From Thermodesulfovibrionia bacterium (lineage in GTDB: Bacteria; Nitrospirota; Thermodesulfovibrionia; UBA6902), in NCBI GenBank assembly GCA_030646035.1, contig JAUSMY010000056.1, positions 131,481 to 195,480 of the forward strand: a stretch of DNA of 64,000 nt, given 5' to 3'. Positions 1 to 8,260 of the stretch are shown here, one piece after another. Both the position numbers and the translations under genes were made by a program. Position 1 is the first letter of the stretch. The number at the start of each line of letters is the position of its first letter. The notes beneath the pieces were generated by a model. That model was given only the letters and a program-made list of their open reading frames with translations. It was not told where the DNA came from and searched no databases.

Positions 1-83
1 AGAAGATCGAGGACAAGGGCGTATCCTGCACATCAGTCACAGTGTGGGAATCCGAGACATGTTCCGCAACATATTTTGAGTAG
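1..83 (+). CDS. queD: 6-carboxytetrahydropterin synthase, C-terminal fragment
   Basis: The third frame is open from the window edge to a TAG at 81-83 and gives 26 residues. They contain VTVWES followed by an acidic and aromatic tail, which matches the usual VxVWE(S/T) ending of QueD/PTPS-family enzymes, where the Glu contacts the pterin. QueD makes the second intermediate of queuosine synthesis, and queE, the next enzyme, lies 4.6 kb downstream. The other frames give no family-like ending. The call rests on a short tail, so it is good but not certain. Confidence 0.7.
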   Translation, partial: KIEDKGVSCTSVTVWESETCSATYFE

Positions 84-155
84 AAGGTATCAGCTTTGCA
101 TTTCGTATGATTCGCTTCATCTAACTACTGTAATATCTTAACGCCCTTAAATATC

Positions 156-1487
156 ATGGACCTGAATTTAGCCGAAGATATCGTAAAAAAAGCATTAAGC
201 AAAGGCGCTGATTCCGCAGAGGCGTTTGTAAGCTCAGGCAAAGGGATCTCTGTTGAGGTAAAGGATGGCGAGGTCGATGCGCTTGAGGCGTCACTGGATG
301 CAGCTGTCGCTGTCAGGGTCATAAAGAACGGAAGGCTCGGGTTTTCTTTCACAACCGATATTTCTGTTGCTGATAAGGTCATTGATGAGGCGATAGAGGG
401 GTCGCGCTGGTCAGCAGAGGATATCTATAATGTCATCCCGCAGATGCTTGCGCCGTCTGATGTGCCTGTATTTGACAGCGCCATTGCAGGTATAAGTGAA
501 GCAGAGCTGATCAGGCTCGCAATATCTTTAGAAGAATCTTCTCTATCATATGACAAGTATGTGAAGAGAGTTAGAAAGGCCGGTGTAAGTTCCGGTGTTT
601 ATAAAACCGCTATCGTCAATTCCAATGGCGTAAGTATTTCATATCAAAGCAGCCATATCTCAGCGCAGATAGTTGCCTTTGCTGAGAACGAAAGCGGAGA
701 CAGTCAGGTCGGATCTGATTATTCAGTCAAGAGGAGGGCGGCTGACCTGCAGGTCATGCCGGTTGCTGTCAATGCTGCAAAGAGAGCGCTTGAACTTTTA
801 GGCTCAAGAAGAATTACAGCTATGAAGCTCCCGATAGTTCTGCCTCCTGATATCGCTGTGGAATTTCTGGAAGTGCTCAGCGCTTCTTTTTCTGCTGATG
901 CTGTTCAGAAGCAGAGGTCTTTCTTTGGAGGCAAGTCAGGAAAGACAGTCGCATCCTCTCAGGTAAATATTATTGACGACGGACTGCTGCCGTGGGGCAT
1001 AGGCTCTTCACTAACAGATGATGAAGGCGTGCCTGCGCAAAAGAAAGTTCTCATATCCGAAGGTGTGCTCAATGGTTTCATTCATAACACCTATACCGCA
1101 AAAAAAGAGAACGTTGCGTCTACAGGAAATGCAGTAAGGTCTTCTTCAAAAGGGCTCCCCGGAGTCGGCATTACCAACTTGTATATAGAGCCAGAGAAGA
1201 ACGGCAATGATAAGGCAACTATTATCAGCTCTCTGTCAAAAGGCATTCTTATCACCAGCGTCATGGGCGTGCATATGGCAAACCCTGTTTCAGGAGATTT
1301 CTCCATCGGGATATCAGGGCTCATGATCGAAGCTGGGCAGATGGCCTATCCGTTTAAAGAGGCGGTCATATCTGGCAATATCCTCGACATGTTCAAGATG
1401 GTTGAGCAGGTCGGCAGCGACCTTGAGTTCTACGGCAGGATAGGTTCTCCGAGTTTGTTGATAGGCGAGATGGATATAAGCGCCTGA
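156..1487 (+). CDS. pmbA: PmbA/TldE-type subunit of the TldD/TldE metalloprotease
   Basis: This 443-residue protein has the length and layout of the PmbA (TldE) family. It has an N-terminal mixed domain (residues 1-200) with the family pattern of a GADxAEA start and a VKDGEVDALE strand, and a C-terminal beta-rich half with the glycine-rich NPVSGDFSIGISG segment near residue 375. I see no HExxxH zinc motif, which separates it from TldD. In the known systems TldE pairs with TldD to degrade unfolded peptides or to process peptide natural products. No tldD is in the window; it may lie elsewhere. The ATG at 156 has only a weak upstream ribosome site. Confidence 0.88.
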   Translation: MDLNLAEDIVKKALSKGADSAEAFVSSGKGISVEVKDGEVDALEASLDAAVAVRVIKNGRLGFSFTTDISVADKVIDEAIEGSRWSAEDIYNVIPQMLAPSDVPVFDSAIAGISEAELIRLAISLEESSLSYDKYVKRVRKAGVSSGVYKTAIVNSNGVSISYQSSHISAQIVAFAENESGDSQVGSDYSVKRRAADLQVMPVAVNAAKRALELLGSRRITAMKLPIVLPPDIAVEFLEVLSASFSADAVQKQRSFFGGKSGKTVASSQVNIIDDGLLPWGIGSSLTDDEGVPAQKKVLISEGVLNGFIHNTYTAKKENVASTGNAVRSSSKGLPGVGITNLYIEPEKNGNDKATIISSLSKGILITSVMGVHMANPVSGDFSIGISGLMIEAGQMAYPFKEAVISGNILDMFKMVEQVGSDLEFYGRIGSPSLLIGEMDISA

Positions 1488-1503
1488 GGAGTTGGTGTTT
1501 TCC

Positions 1504-2187
1504 ATGATAGAAGATGTAGCAAAGAGAAAAACCCCGCTTTACATCATGGCTTTCTTCTTATTGGTCAGTCCGTTCTATCTGAACGATTTCGCGAGTATCT
1601 TTGTCAAAGACTGGCACCTTTGGTTGTTTATAGACTATGCCGGTGTAAAGCTTTTCCCCTTCCTTGTCACGCTTTGGTTGATCTCTAAAAAGAAAATGCG
1701 GGCCTCGGAGTTCGGGCTGACAACTCAATCAGTGCCGTCATTTTTGATTGCATTTCTGATCGTGGCGCTCGTAGGTACAGTGATCGATCAAAATGGGTAT
1801 CAGTTAATAGCGAATCTCCCCGGATACTCTCCGCTCGGCGGTATGCCGGCTATCACAAACCCTGCCTGGGATTGGATAGACCTTACGCTTGGACTATTAA
1901 TGGTGGGGATATTTGAAGAACTCATCTTCCGCGGTTTCATGCACACCTTCATCAGCAGGTACACAGAGAATCCGTTTGCTATAGTCGTTATTTCTTCAGC
2001 TGCTTTCGGCCTAATCCACTGGAGCCTCGGCCTCCACGCCATAGTTATAACATCAATTATCGGCGCGGTTTTCATGACGGCATATCTGAGAACGCGGTCT
2101 CTGCCTGCCATCATGTTAGCTCACTTCGCCATCAACTTCATCGACTTTGCCGGAGTTATTCCCAAGGCTGTATTTAAATTTATTTAA
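1504..2187 (+). CDS. CPBP-family intramembrane metalloprotease (Abi/Rce1 type)
   Basis: This is a 227-residue polytopic membrane protein with the hallmarks of the CAAX protease/bacteriocin-processing family: EExxxR (Glu138-Glu139...Arg143), FxxxH (His172) and HFxxN (His207 onwards), all in predicted membrane helices. Substrates of bacterial members are rarely known; they include prenylated proteins and bacteriocin peptides. It follows pmbA within 20 bp and is probably co-transcribed. Start choice is open. A GAGGAG at 1486-1491 could serve GTG 1495 (short spacing) or ATG 1504 (long spacing); TTG 1492 is too close. Family assignment is firm; the biological substrate is unknown. Confidence 0.85.
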   Translation: MIEDVAKRKTPLYIMAFFLLVSPFYLNDFASIFVKDWHLWLFIDYAGVKLFPFLVTLWLISKKKMRASEFGLTTQSVPSFLIAFLIVALVGTVIDQNGYQLIANLPGYSPLGGMPAITNPAWDWIDLTLGLLMVGIFEELIFRGFMHTFISRYTENPFAIVVISSAAFGLIHWSLGLHAIVITSIIGAVFMTAYLRTRSLPAIMLAHFAINFIDFAGVIPKAVFKFI

Positions 2188-2201
2188 GGGAGAAAACTGT
2201 A

Positions 2202-2447
2202 TCAGACTTTCTTCTTATTATTAAATACCGAGTTCTTAATATTATTTGCTCCGTCGCCGAATCTTTTGAGTAATCTTCTTGCCCATAGAAACTCAGTGCC
2301 CAGCATTGCGAGTCCCGCGACTATGGCGACGAGGCCGGGCCCTGGCGTTACTAGCATTATGATTCCAAGAAGGACTACGGTGAAACCGACCACGACCATG
2401 ACGATGCGTCTTGCCTGTTTGTATGTTTTGATGACGAGATGTTTCAT
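2202..2447 (-). CDS. Small PGPGW-family membrane protein
   Basis: This 81-residue protein has two closely spaced hydrophobic segments (about residues 15-33 and 36-52) separated by a TPGPGL motif, the signature of the PGPGW putative transmembrane family. A basic tail follows (ARRLLKRF and a Lys-rich C-terminus). The function of the family is not known. It is the last gene of a minus-strand group that reads NfeD, slipin, PGPGW, so it may be a small companion of that membrane pair. It ends convergently with the CPBP protease gene, 14 bp apart. Confidence 0.75.
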   Translation of the reverse strand: MKHLVIKTYKQARRIVMVVVGFTVVLLGIIMLVTPGPGLVAIVAGLAMLGTEFLWARRLLKRFGDGANNIKNSVFNNKKKV

Positions 2448-2483
2448 GATGAATATAGTTTAAAACAAATCTCGCCTAACTGC

Positions 2484-3251
2484 CTACTCAACCTCTTTTT
2501 TTATTCTCTTTAAAAAAGGCTCTATCAGATCTATGGGAATAGGCAGCACTATCGTTGAGTTCTTCTCTGTCGCTATCTCAGTGAGAGTCTGGAGAAACCT
2601 TAACTGCAATGCTGCAGGCTGTGATGAGATAATTGCTGCGGCATCGGCGAGTTTTTGTGATGCCTGGAATTCACCTTCTGCGTGAATGACCTTCGCCCTG
2701 CGTTCCCTCTCAGCTTCAGCCTGCTTTGCGATTGCCCTCTGCATTTCCGGTGGCAGATCAACGTTCTTTACCTCAACGATAGAGACTTTAATGCCCCACG
2801 GCTCGGTCTGTTCGTCAATTATCTTCTGCAGATCAGCATTCAGTTCGTCTCTTTTGGCAAGCAGGTCGTCGAGGGAACTCTGCCCAAGCACGCTTCTTAA
2901 GGTTGTCTGTGATATCTGTGATGTGGCATAGTGAAAATCTTCAACAGCGGTGATAGCTTTTGTCGGGTCAATAACCCTGAAATATACAACGGCATTGACT
3001 TTAACAGATATGTTGTCTTTAGTTATTATGTCCTGCGCCGGCACATCGAATGTTATTGTACGCAGGTCTACCCTGACCAGCTTATCAAGCAAAGGCCAAA
3101 GTATTATCAGGCCGGGACCTTTTACCGGGATAATTCTGCCGAGCCTGAATACGACACCTCTCTCATATTCCCGAAGTATGCGTATCGCGCTTGATAAAAA
3201 ATAGATTATTAAAACAAGACCCGCTATTAATCCCATTGGAAGCTGAAACAT
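2484..3251 (-). CDS. Slipin, SPFH/band 7 membrane protein
   Basis: This 255-residue protein has one N-terminal membrane segment (residues 5-22) followed by a full band 7 domain beginning [13 protein letters not shown] and carrying the slipin pattern [25 protein letters not shown], then a coiled-coil tail. Slipins are prokaryotic stomatin homologues that form membrane-associated oligomers. They are typically encoded beside an NfeD-type protease, as here, where the NfeD gene lies 43 bp upstream. In archaeal pairs the NfeD protease cleaves the slipin C-terminus; here that is an inference from context. A strong AAGGAGG site precedes the ATG. Confidence 0.93.
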   Translation of the reverse strand: MFQLPMGLIAGLVLIIYFLSSAIRILREYERGVVFRLGRIIPVKGPGLIILWPLLDKLVRVDLRTITFDVPAQDIITKDNISVKVNAVVYFRVIDPTKAITAVEDFHYATSQISQTTLRSVLGQSSLDDLLAKRDELNADLQKIIDEQTEPWGIKVSIVEVKNVDLPPEMQRAIAKQAEAERERRAKVIHAEGEFQASQKLADAAAIISSQPAALQLRFLQTLTEIATEKNSTIVLPIPIDLIEPFLKRIKKEVE

Positions 3252-3294
3252 TTTATCCTCCTTTTATATTGTTATTGATTGGATTTCTTAACTC

Positions 3295-4575
3295 TTAACT
3301 TTCTGTTTTTAAGTGTACCTTTAATTTCAGATTCTCTACCGCATCTACGATTACTCTTTCACCTTTCTTTATCGGTTCATCGCTCCATGCGTTCCATAAT
3401 TCTCCATGGATAAATACCCTTCCTGCTTCATGTATGTCAGTCCTTGCCTCTCCTTCGCTGTCTATTAATTCTTCTTTGCCTGTGGCAGGTTTTCTTCTGT
3501 GGGCCTTAAAAGCAAGTGATGCTGTCAGTGTGAAGAAGAGAACTGTAATAATGACAGCAGGCAGAATGACCTTTAAAGAAAGCCTGAAGAACGGCTGTGT
3601 TGAATCAAAAAGCATTATTGAGCCTATCAACATTGATATCACGCCTCCGATAGTAAGTATGCCATAAGAGATGATCTTTATCTCAAGGATAAATAGGATG
3701 ACAGCGAGGAGGATAAGTAATACCCCTGCGTAATTAACAGGCAGGGTCTGGAAGGAGTAGAATGCGAGTATCAGGGATATTGAGCCGAATACACCGGGGA
3801 ATAGGGCGCCGGGGTTTGTCATCTCAAAGAATATGCCGTAGAATCCGAGCATCATAAGTATGTAAGCCACGCTCGGGTCGCTTATAAAGTCCAGTATCTT
3901 CATACTTGAACTTCTCTCTTTGTATGTAATCTTCTGGCCGGAAGATCTAATGACTGTTTCGCCTTTCGATGTAATTACCTTTCTGCCGTCAATATCATTC
4001 AGCAGTGTTTGTAAATCAGGCGCTATAAGATCGATGACGTTGGATTGTAACGCGTCTGTCTCTGTTATAGAGACGCTCTCCCTTACTGCTTTTTCTGCCC
4101 ATTCTGCGTTCCTTCCTCTGCTTTCAGCTATTGATTTAATATATGCAGCAGCATCGTTCTCTGCCTTTTTTGATGTGGTCTCATCCATCTTCTCACCGAC
4201 ACTTACGGGATGGGCAGCGCCTATATTGGTGCTTGTTGCCATTGCTGCTATATGTGCTGAAAGAGTTATGAATACACCTGCTGATGCTGCGCGTGCTCCG
4301 CCCGGAGAAACATAGACAACTATCGGGACCGCGCTGGCTTTGATCTTCTGGACTATGGATCGCATAGAGGTATCAAGCCCGCCTGGCGTATCAAGCTGTA
4401 TCACAAGAAGGCTGGATGTCTCGGCTGCCTCATCAATGCTCTTTGATATGAACTCCGACATAACCGGGTTTACCACGCCTACAGCCTTGATCACCATCAC
4501 ATCAGCGGATGCTATGACTGGGGAAATTAATAATACTGCAAGTGCAAGGAATGTAAGATAAAATTTTCTGGCCAT
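3295..4575 (-). CDS. nfeD: NfeD-type membrane serine protease (ClpP-like domain)
   Basis: This 426-residue long-form NfeD has a signal-like N-terminus (residues 1-25), a ClpP-class protease domain (about 28-235) and four membrane helices (about 235-350). A C-terminal OB-fold NfeD domain follows, with the ending VHGELWNAWSDEPIKKGERV. The catalytic serine should be the one in the AASAGVF stretch, and the catalytic lysine lies in the AAAYIKSIAESRGRN segment, as in the archaeal 1510-N proteases. It heads a minus-strand group with slipin. I prefer the ATG at 4575 to an in-frame TTG at 4581 because the hydrophobic leader starts right after it. Confidence 0.9.
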   Translation of the reverse strand: MARKFYLTFLALAVLLISPVIASADVMVIKAVGVVNPVMSEFISKSIDEAAETSSLLVIQLDTPGGLDTSMRSIVQKIKASAVPIVVYVSPGGARAASAGVFITLSAHIAAMATSTNIGAAHPVSVGEKMDETTSKKAENDAAAYIKSIAESRGRNAEWAEKAVRESVSITETDALQSNVIDLIAPDLQTLLNDIDGRKVITSKGETVIRSSGQKITYKERSSSMKILDFISDPSVAYILMMLGFYGIFFEMTNPGALFPGVFGSISLILAFYSFQTLPVNYAGVLLILLAVILFILEIKIISYGILTIGGVISMLIGSIMLFDSTQPFFRLSLKVILPAVIITVLFFTLTASLAFKAHRRKPATGKEELIDSEGEARTDIHEAGRVFIHGELWNAWSDEPIKKGERVIVDAVENLKLKVHLKTES

Positions 4576-4675
4576 TTGCAAAATAATAAGTTATTTGAAT
4601 GTGTCTGTCAATTGTATCAGATGCCTATATTGCTGATCGAAGTTCAGGAATATTGTGCTATTATATATCAATCTC

Positions 4676-5320
4676 ATGATCAAGGTTAATGAAATATTCA
4701 AAAGTATTCAGGGCGAATCCACATATGCCGGGCTTCCCTGTACCTTCGTCAGGCTCTCAGGCTGCAACCTCAAGTGTGCCTACTGTGACACGAATTATGC
4801 ACGTTACGACGGTAAAGAGCTTTCTGATAACGAGATAATCTCAAAGATAGAGGAGTACGGGGCTAAGCTCGTTGAGTTTACCGGAGGGGAGCCGCTTCTT
4901 CAGGCTGATACGCCTCCTCTTATAAAGACGCTTTTGGATAAAGGCTATACCGTTCTTATTGAAACTAACGGTTCCATATGTATCGGGTGCCTGGACGACA
5001 GGCTAAGAATAATCATGGATGTCAAAACTCCCGGAAGCGGCATGAGTAAGAGGATCAACTACAAAAACTTCCTGCTTCTGAAGAAGACGGATGAACTTAA
5101 GTTTGTCATACTTGATGAAGCTGATTATATCTGGGCAAGGGATTTCATTGCCGAGCATAATCTGCTGGATAAATTTCAGAACATACTCTTTTCACCTGCA
5201 TACGGAATGCTTGAACCCAAGGCTCTGGCAACCTGGATATTAAAGGATAAACTTGCTGTAAGGTTCCAGCTTCAGCTCCATAAATATATATGGGCTCAAG
5301 ATGAGCATGAAGGAGTTTGA
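4676..5320 (+). CDS. queE: 7-carboxy-7-deazaguanine synthase (radical SAM)
   Basis: QueE converts 6-carboxytetrahydropterin to 7-carboxy-7-deazaguanine on the way to preQ0 and queuosine. The 214-residue product begins with the family hallmark EIFKSIQGESTYAG, then carries the radical SAM cysteines in CNLKCAYCDTNY (CX3CX2C) and the SAM-binding ETNGS strand. I chose ATG 4676 rather than an in-frame GTG at 4655 because QueE proteins start a few residues before NEIFxSIQGE. The 3' end overlaps bioF by 20 bp. It fits with the queD tail at the window start. Confidence 0.94.
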   Translation: MIKVNEIFKSIQGESTYAGLPCTFVRLSGCNLKCAYCDTNYARYDGKELSDNEIISKIEEYGAKLVEFTGGEPLLQADTPPLIKTLLDKGYTVLIETNGSICIGCLDDRLRIIMDVKTPGSGMSKRINYKNFLLLKKTDELKFVILDEADYIWARDFIAEHNLLDKFQNILFSPAYGMLEPKALATWILKDKLAVRFQLQLHKYIWAQDEHEGV

Positions 5321-6482
5321 GAGCGCGCTGAAAGACCTTGAAGGCAGGGGTCTCTTAAGGAAACTCATCTGTCTTGATTCATCTCACGGCTCAAAGGTCA
5401 TAATAGACGGCGAGCCGTTCATTAATTTCGCATCTAATGATTACCTGAATTTATCTTGCCGTCCTGAAATAATTAATGCCCTTGCCGATGCTGTCAGGGT
5501 GTATGGTTTCGGTTCAGGTTCATCACGCCTCCTTTCCGGCACTTATCTCCCGCACAAAAGACTTGAAGATCGTATCGCCAGGTTTAAAGGGACAGAAGCT
5601 GCGCTTCTCTTTAATACGGGATATGCCGCAAATACAGGGATTATTCCTGCTATAACGAATTCAGATTCTGTGATCTTCAGTGACGAGCTGAATCACGCAA
5701 GCATAATAGACGGGATTAGGCTTTCAAAGGCTGAGGTGAAGATATACAGGCATAAGGATATCGGCCATCTCGAAAGTCTTTTAAGCGCATCTGCCGCAGG
5801 TAGTAAGATTAGGAAGAGATTGATAGTTACTGATTCAGTATTCAGCATGGATGGAGATATTGCTCCGCTGAAGGATATCTCATACTTGAGTAAACAGTAT
5901 GAAGCACTGCTGATGGTTGATGATGCCCACGCTACCGGAGTCCTTGGCAAGAACGGGAAGGGCGGGCTTGAGTATTTTGGTATTGATAATGATGAGATCA
6001 TTCAGATGGGAACGCTCAGCAAGGCGCTCGGATGTTTTGGCGCCTTTGTCGCCGGACCTCAGGAACTGATAGATTACCTTATCAACACCGCAAGGAGTTT
6101 TATCTTCTCTACGTCACTTCCGCCTGCGATTGCCGAAGCAGCTATAACAGCTATTGATATTGTTGCTTCTGATTCAGGAGATCTAAGGGCGAGGCTGTTA
6201 AATAATTCAGACAGGCTCAGGAAAGGACTTGAAGGTATAGGGTTTAAATTACTTGGCTCTGAAACCCCGATAATCCCAATCCTTACAGGAGAGATAAAAG
6301 ATACACTTGAGATATCAGCGGAACTTTATAAAAATAAAATATTAGCCCTTCCGGTAAGGCCGCCGACCGTTCCTGAAGGAAGATGCAGAATAAGGTTCTC
6401 TGTTACAGCAGGGCATGATGAAGGTGATATTGTGAATTTGATTAAAATACTGGGTGAAATACGAAACAAAGCAGGATTATGA
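5301..6482 (+). CDS. bioF: 8-amino-7-oxononanoate synthase
   Basis: BioF condenses pimeloyl-ACP (or -CoA) with alanine to give KAPA, the first ring-forming step of biotin synthesis. The 393-residue sequence has the fold-type I alpha-oxoamine synthase layout: NDYLNLS near the N-terminus, SGSSRLLSGT, DDAHATGVLG (PLP-binding Asp and His) and the PLP lysine in GTLSKALGCFG. It overlaps the 3' end of queE and is likely co-transcribed with it, which is an odd pairing of pathways. bioD lies 1.1 kb downstream beyond two minus-strand genes. bioA and bioB are not in the window. Confidence 0.94.
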   Translation: MSMKEFESALKDLEGRGLLRKLICLDSSHGSKVIIDGEPFINFASNDYLNLSCRPEIINALADAVRVYGFGSGSSRLLSGTYLPHKRLEDRIARFKGTEAALLFNTGYAANTGIIPAITNSDSVIFSDELNHASIIDGIRLSKAEVKIYRHKDIGHLESLLSASAAGSKIRKRLIVTDSVFSMDGDIAPLKDISYLSKQYEALLMVDDAHATGVLGKNGKGGLEYFGIDNDEIIQMGTLSKALGCFGAFVAGPQELIDYLINTARSFIFSTSLPPAIAEAAITAIDIVASDSGDLRARLLNNSDRLRKGLEGIGFKLLGSETPIIPILTGEIKDTLEISAELYKNKILALPVRPPTVPEGRCRIRFSVTAGHDEGDIVNLIKILGEIRNKAGL

Positions 6483-6483
6483 T

Positions 6484-6813
6484 CTATAAAAGATTCATGT
6501 AAACTTCATTGTATATCGGGGGAGGCGCGATTGCTTGCAGTCCGATATTGTATATCAGGCCTATAAGCGGTTCGGCATCTATCCTCAGCCACTTTATCTC
6601 GCAGTGCTGTGATATCTTTTCACCGGTAGGCGCTTTGAAATTAATTCCTAATGTTGAGCCCGGAATGAAGTCTTCAACTGTTGCAGAAGTCGGGGCGACC
6701 AGACACATACCTCGCTGAGAGATATTTTCAACAGAGACAGAATATGAGTTGCCTCTGGTTGTTACCTCAGCATCTACACTCAGGCTGATTCTTTTAGATT
6801 CTCTTTTTTCCAT
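6484..6813 (-). CDS. PilZ-domain protein (probable c-di-GMP receptor)
   Basis: This 109-residue single-domain PilZ protein has both c-di-GMP contact motifs: RxxxR at the start (RESKR, residues 4-8) and (D/N)xSxxG (NISQRG, about residues 29-34). PilZ proteins bind cyclic di-GMP and pass the signal to motility, exopolysaccharide or other machinery. No partner is obvious here. It converges on bioF with one base between the stop codons and is followed on its own upstream side by an AT-rich region. Confidence 0.85.
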   Translation of the reverse strand: MEKRESKRISLSVDAEVTTRGNSYSVSVENISQRGMCLVAPTSATVEDFIPGSTLGINFKAPTGEKISQHCEIKWLRIDAEPLIGLIYNIGLQAIAPPPIYNEVYMNLL

Positions 6814-6959
6814 TAATATTTAACTTTAAATCAATAGTAAGTAGTATAAAGCAAGTTATGTGCCAGGAATCTAATCTTGCAATATATCAATATTTTACAA
6901 GATGTTATGGGTTGTTTAAGATAAATCATATCTTTGGCTCTGTGTTTATAAAAATACAT

Positions 6960-6981
6960 TTGTGTGCGAAATGACACACAA
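6960..6981. promoter_or_regulatory. CRP/FNR-like dyad (TGTG-N8-CACA)
   Basis: A perfect inverted repeat, TTGTGTG and CACACAA separated by 8 bases, lies in the 226-bp AT-rich gap between the ykgJ-like gene (7040-7423, minus) and the PilZ gene (6484-6813, minus). Its core TGTG-N8-CACA has the spacing of CRP/FNR-family operators. It lies about 150 bp upstream of the PilZ start. The rest of this gap shows no ORF. Binding is unproven. Confidence 0.35.
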
Positions 6982-7039
6982 TATGTAGAATGATGCTTAA
7001 AAAATAGGCATTTTAGTGCAAATAATGTCGCAGGCAAGT

Positions 7040-7423
7040 TTACGTTGATTTTTTGAGGTGTTTTTCGAGTTCTTCAGGAGTTGTTATCAGGACATCATAA
7101 TAATCACCGAATTTTTCACATGCCGGGGGCAGGTGGTCTCTGCACTTTTTAGGACGCTTGTCATATATCATGCATAGATTATCAACGGCAAGATACATAC
7201 ACTTTCCTTTGAATGTCTCATACCACCTTTTGTTTTTGATGTATACGTTAACAATGTCATACTGAAGGTCCCACTTAAGCTCATCTATATCAGCCCTTGT
7301 CCTGGGCCTTGTAATTGTATATGTGAGATCCATGCAGCAGAGTGATGTGCATTTGATGCATATACTGCTGTCTTTGTCAGCTGCCTTAACTTTTGATTTT
7401 ATTATTTTGTTATCTTTAGCCAT
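7040..7423 (-). CDS. YkgJ-family cysteine-cluster protein
   Basis: This 127-residue protein carries the cysteine pattern of the YkgJ (CxxCxxxCC) family: CIKCTSLCC near residue 22, then GKCMYL, NLCMIYDKRPKKCRDHLPPAC. The family is thought to bind a metal or iron-sulfur cluster, but no reaction is established. It lies alone on the minus strand between PilZ and bioD. A longer YkgJ paralogue is at 48806-49609. Confidence 0.8.
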   Translation of the reverse strand: MAKDNKIIKSKVKAADKDSSICIKCTSLCCMDLTYTITRPRTRADIDELKWDLQYDIVNVYIKNKRWYETFKGKCMYLAVDNLCMIYDKRPKKCRDHLPPACEKFGDYYDVLITTPEELEKHLKKST

Positions 7424-7497
7424 AATGATCTGTGCTGTACTAATAATGAGAAACTAATCTACTTATATTTATGGGTGTTGTCAATATTGTATTATAT

Positions 7498-7513
7498 TGT
7501 GTCTAAAATCACA
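7498..7513. promoter_or_regulatory. CRP/FNR-like dyad upstream of bioD
   Basis: TGTG and CACA are separated by eight bases 29 bp before the bioD start, the same spacing as the dyad at 6960-6981. I looked for a BirA-type operator (the long GTTTAC/GTAAAC dyad) in this gap and did not see one. Two sites with this spacing within 550 bp of intergenic DNA are suggestive, but each core has only eight fixed bases. Confidence 0.3.
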
Positions 7514-7541
7514 CTGCTTCGGGAGTTAATATTAAGAGCTG

Positions 7542-8255
7542 ATGGGAAGAGGATTATTCATAACCGGCACTGACACCGGAGTAGGCAAGACCTTTGTAAC
7601 AGCAGGCATTCTGCGTTCATTGAATGCGATGGGTTACAGGTCCTGTCCCATGAAGCCTGCTGAGACCGGCTGCGCAACGAGAGGCGGTCTTTTAGTGCCT
7701 GCTGATGCGCTTAAACTTTTAGAGGCTTCAGGGCTCAACGAACCACTTGATACCGTGAATCCGTACAGGTTCAGACATGCTCTTGCACCTTCTGCTTCGG
7801 CTGAGAAAGATAACGCAGTTATAAGCAAGAAGAAGATCATCGCCGGCTATAACATGCTTAGAAAAAAATATGATTTCACAATTGTGGAAGGTTCCGGCGG
7901 CATGATGGTGCCGCTATATAAAAAGTATCTCTTCATAGATCTCATTAAGGATATGGACATTCCTCTTATAATAGTCGCACGTCCTGGGCTTGGAACCATA
8001 AACCATACGCTTCTCACATTAAAAGCCGCAAGGGATGTAGGCATCAACGTCATAGGTGTGATTCTTAATCATTCTATGAAAGCTGCAAAAGATGCGTCTG
8101 TCTCTTCCAACCCTAATATGATCAGAAGTATCGGCAAGGCGGATATACTCGGTGAAGTCCCATTTGCTGCAAAGGCAGAGTCTGTCTTAATGAAGAAAAC
8201 ATTCAGGAATATTGTGAACAATATATTGTTAAACAGAGAATCCTGTACAGGTTAA
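7542..8255 (+). CDS. bioD: ATP-dependent dethiobiotin synthetase
   Basis: BioD closes the ureido ring of dethiobiotin from DAPA, CO2 and ATP. The 237-residue protein opens with the P-loop GTDTGVGKT, then has the substrate loop MKPAETGC and the EGSGGMMVP motif, all typical of BioD, and the length is normal. It is followed 5 bp later by lipA, so a biotin step and a lipoate step are paired; both cofactors need S-adenosylmethionine-dependent sulfur insertion, although BioD itself does not do that. Upstream sequence holds a possible CRP/FNR-like dyad. Confidence 0.94.
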   Translation: MGRGLFITGTDTGVGKTFVTAGILRSLNAMGYRSCPMKPAETGCATRGGLLVPADALKLLEASGLNEPLDTVNPYRFRHALAPSASAEKDNAVISKKKIIAGYNMLRKKYDFTIVEGSGGMMVPLYKKYLFIDLIKDMDIPLIIVARPGLGTINHTLLTLKAARDVGINVIGVILNHSMKAAKDASVSSNPNMIRSIGKADILGEVPFAAKAESVLMKKTFRNIVNNILLNRESCTG

Positions 8256-8260
8256 CATCT

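Noticed and set aside
2266..2463. Plus-strand ORF opposite the PGPGW gene
   Set aside because: It is low-complexity (Thr/Met-rich) and antisense to a recognisable membrane-protein gene, so it is a shadow frame.
6830..6850. Another copy of the RAYT-end repeat near the PilZ gene (TCAATAGTAAGT)
   Set aside because: Only about 12 bases match, and only with a gap, in AT-rich DNA, and there is no partner copy nearby.
6975..6990. NrdR box (ACACAATATGT)
   Set aside because: Only one partial half-site is present, in front of genes unrelated to ribonucleotide reduction. The overlap with the TGTG-N8-CACA dyad explains it better.
7424..7541. BirA operator upstream of bioD
   Set aside because: No long GTTTAC/GTAAAC-type dyad is present. 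Only the shorter TGTG-N8-CACA dyad is visible.
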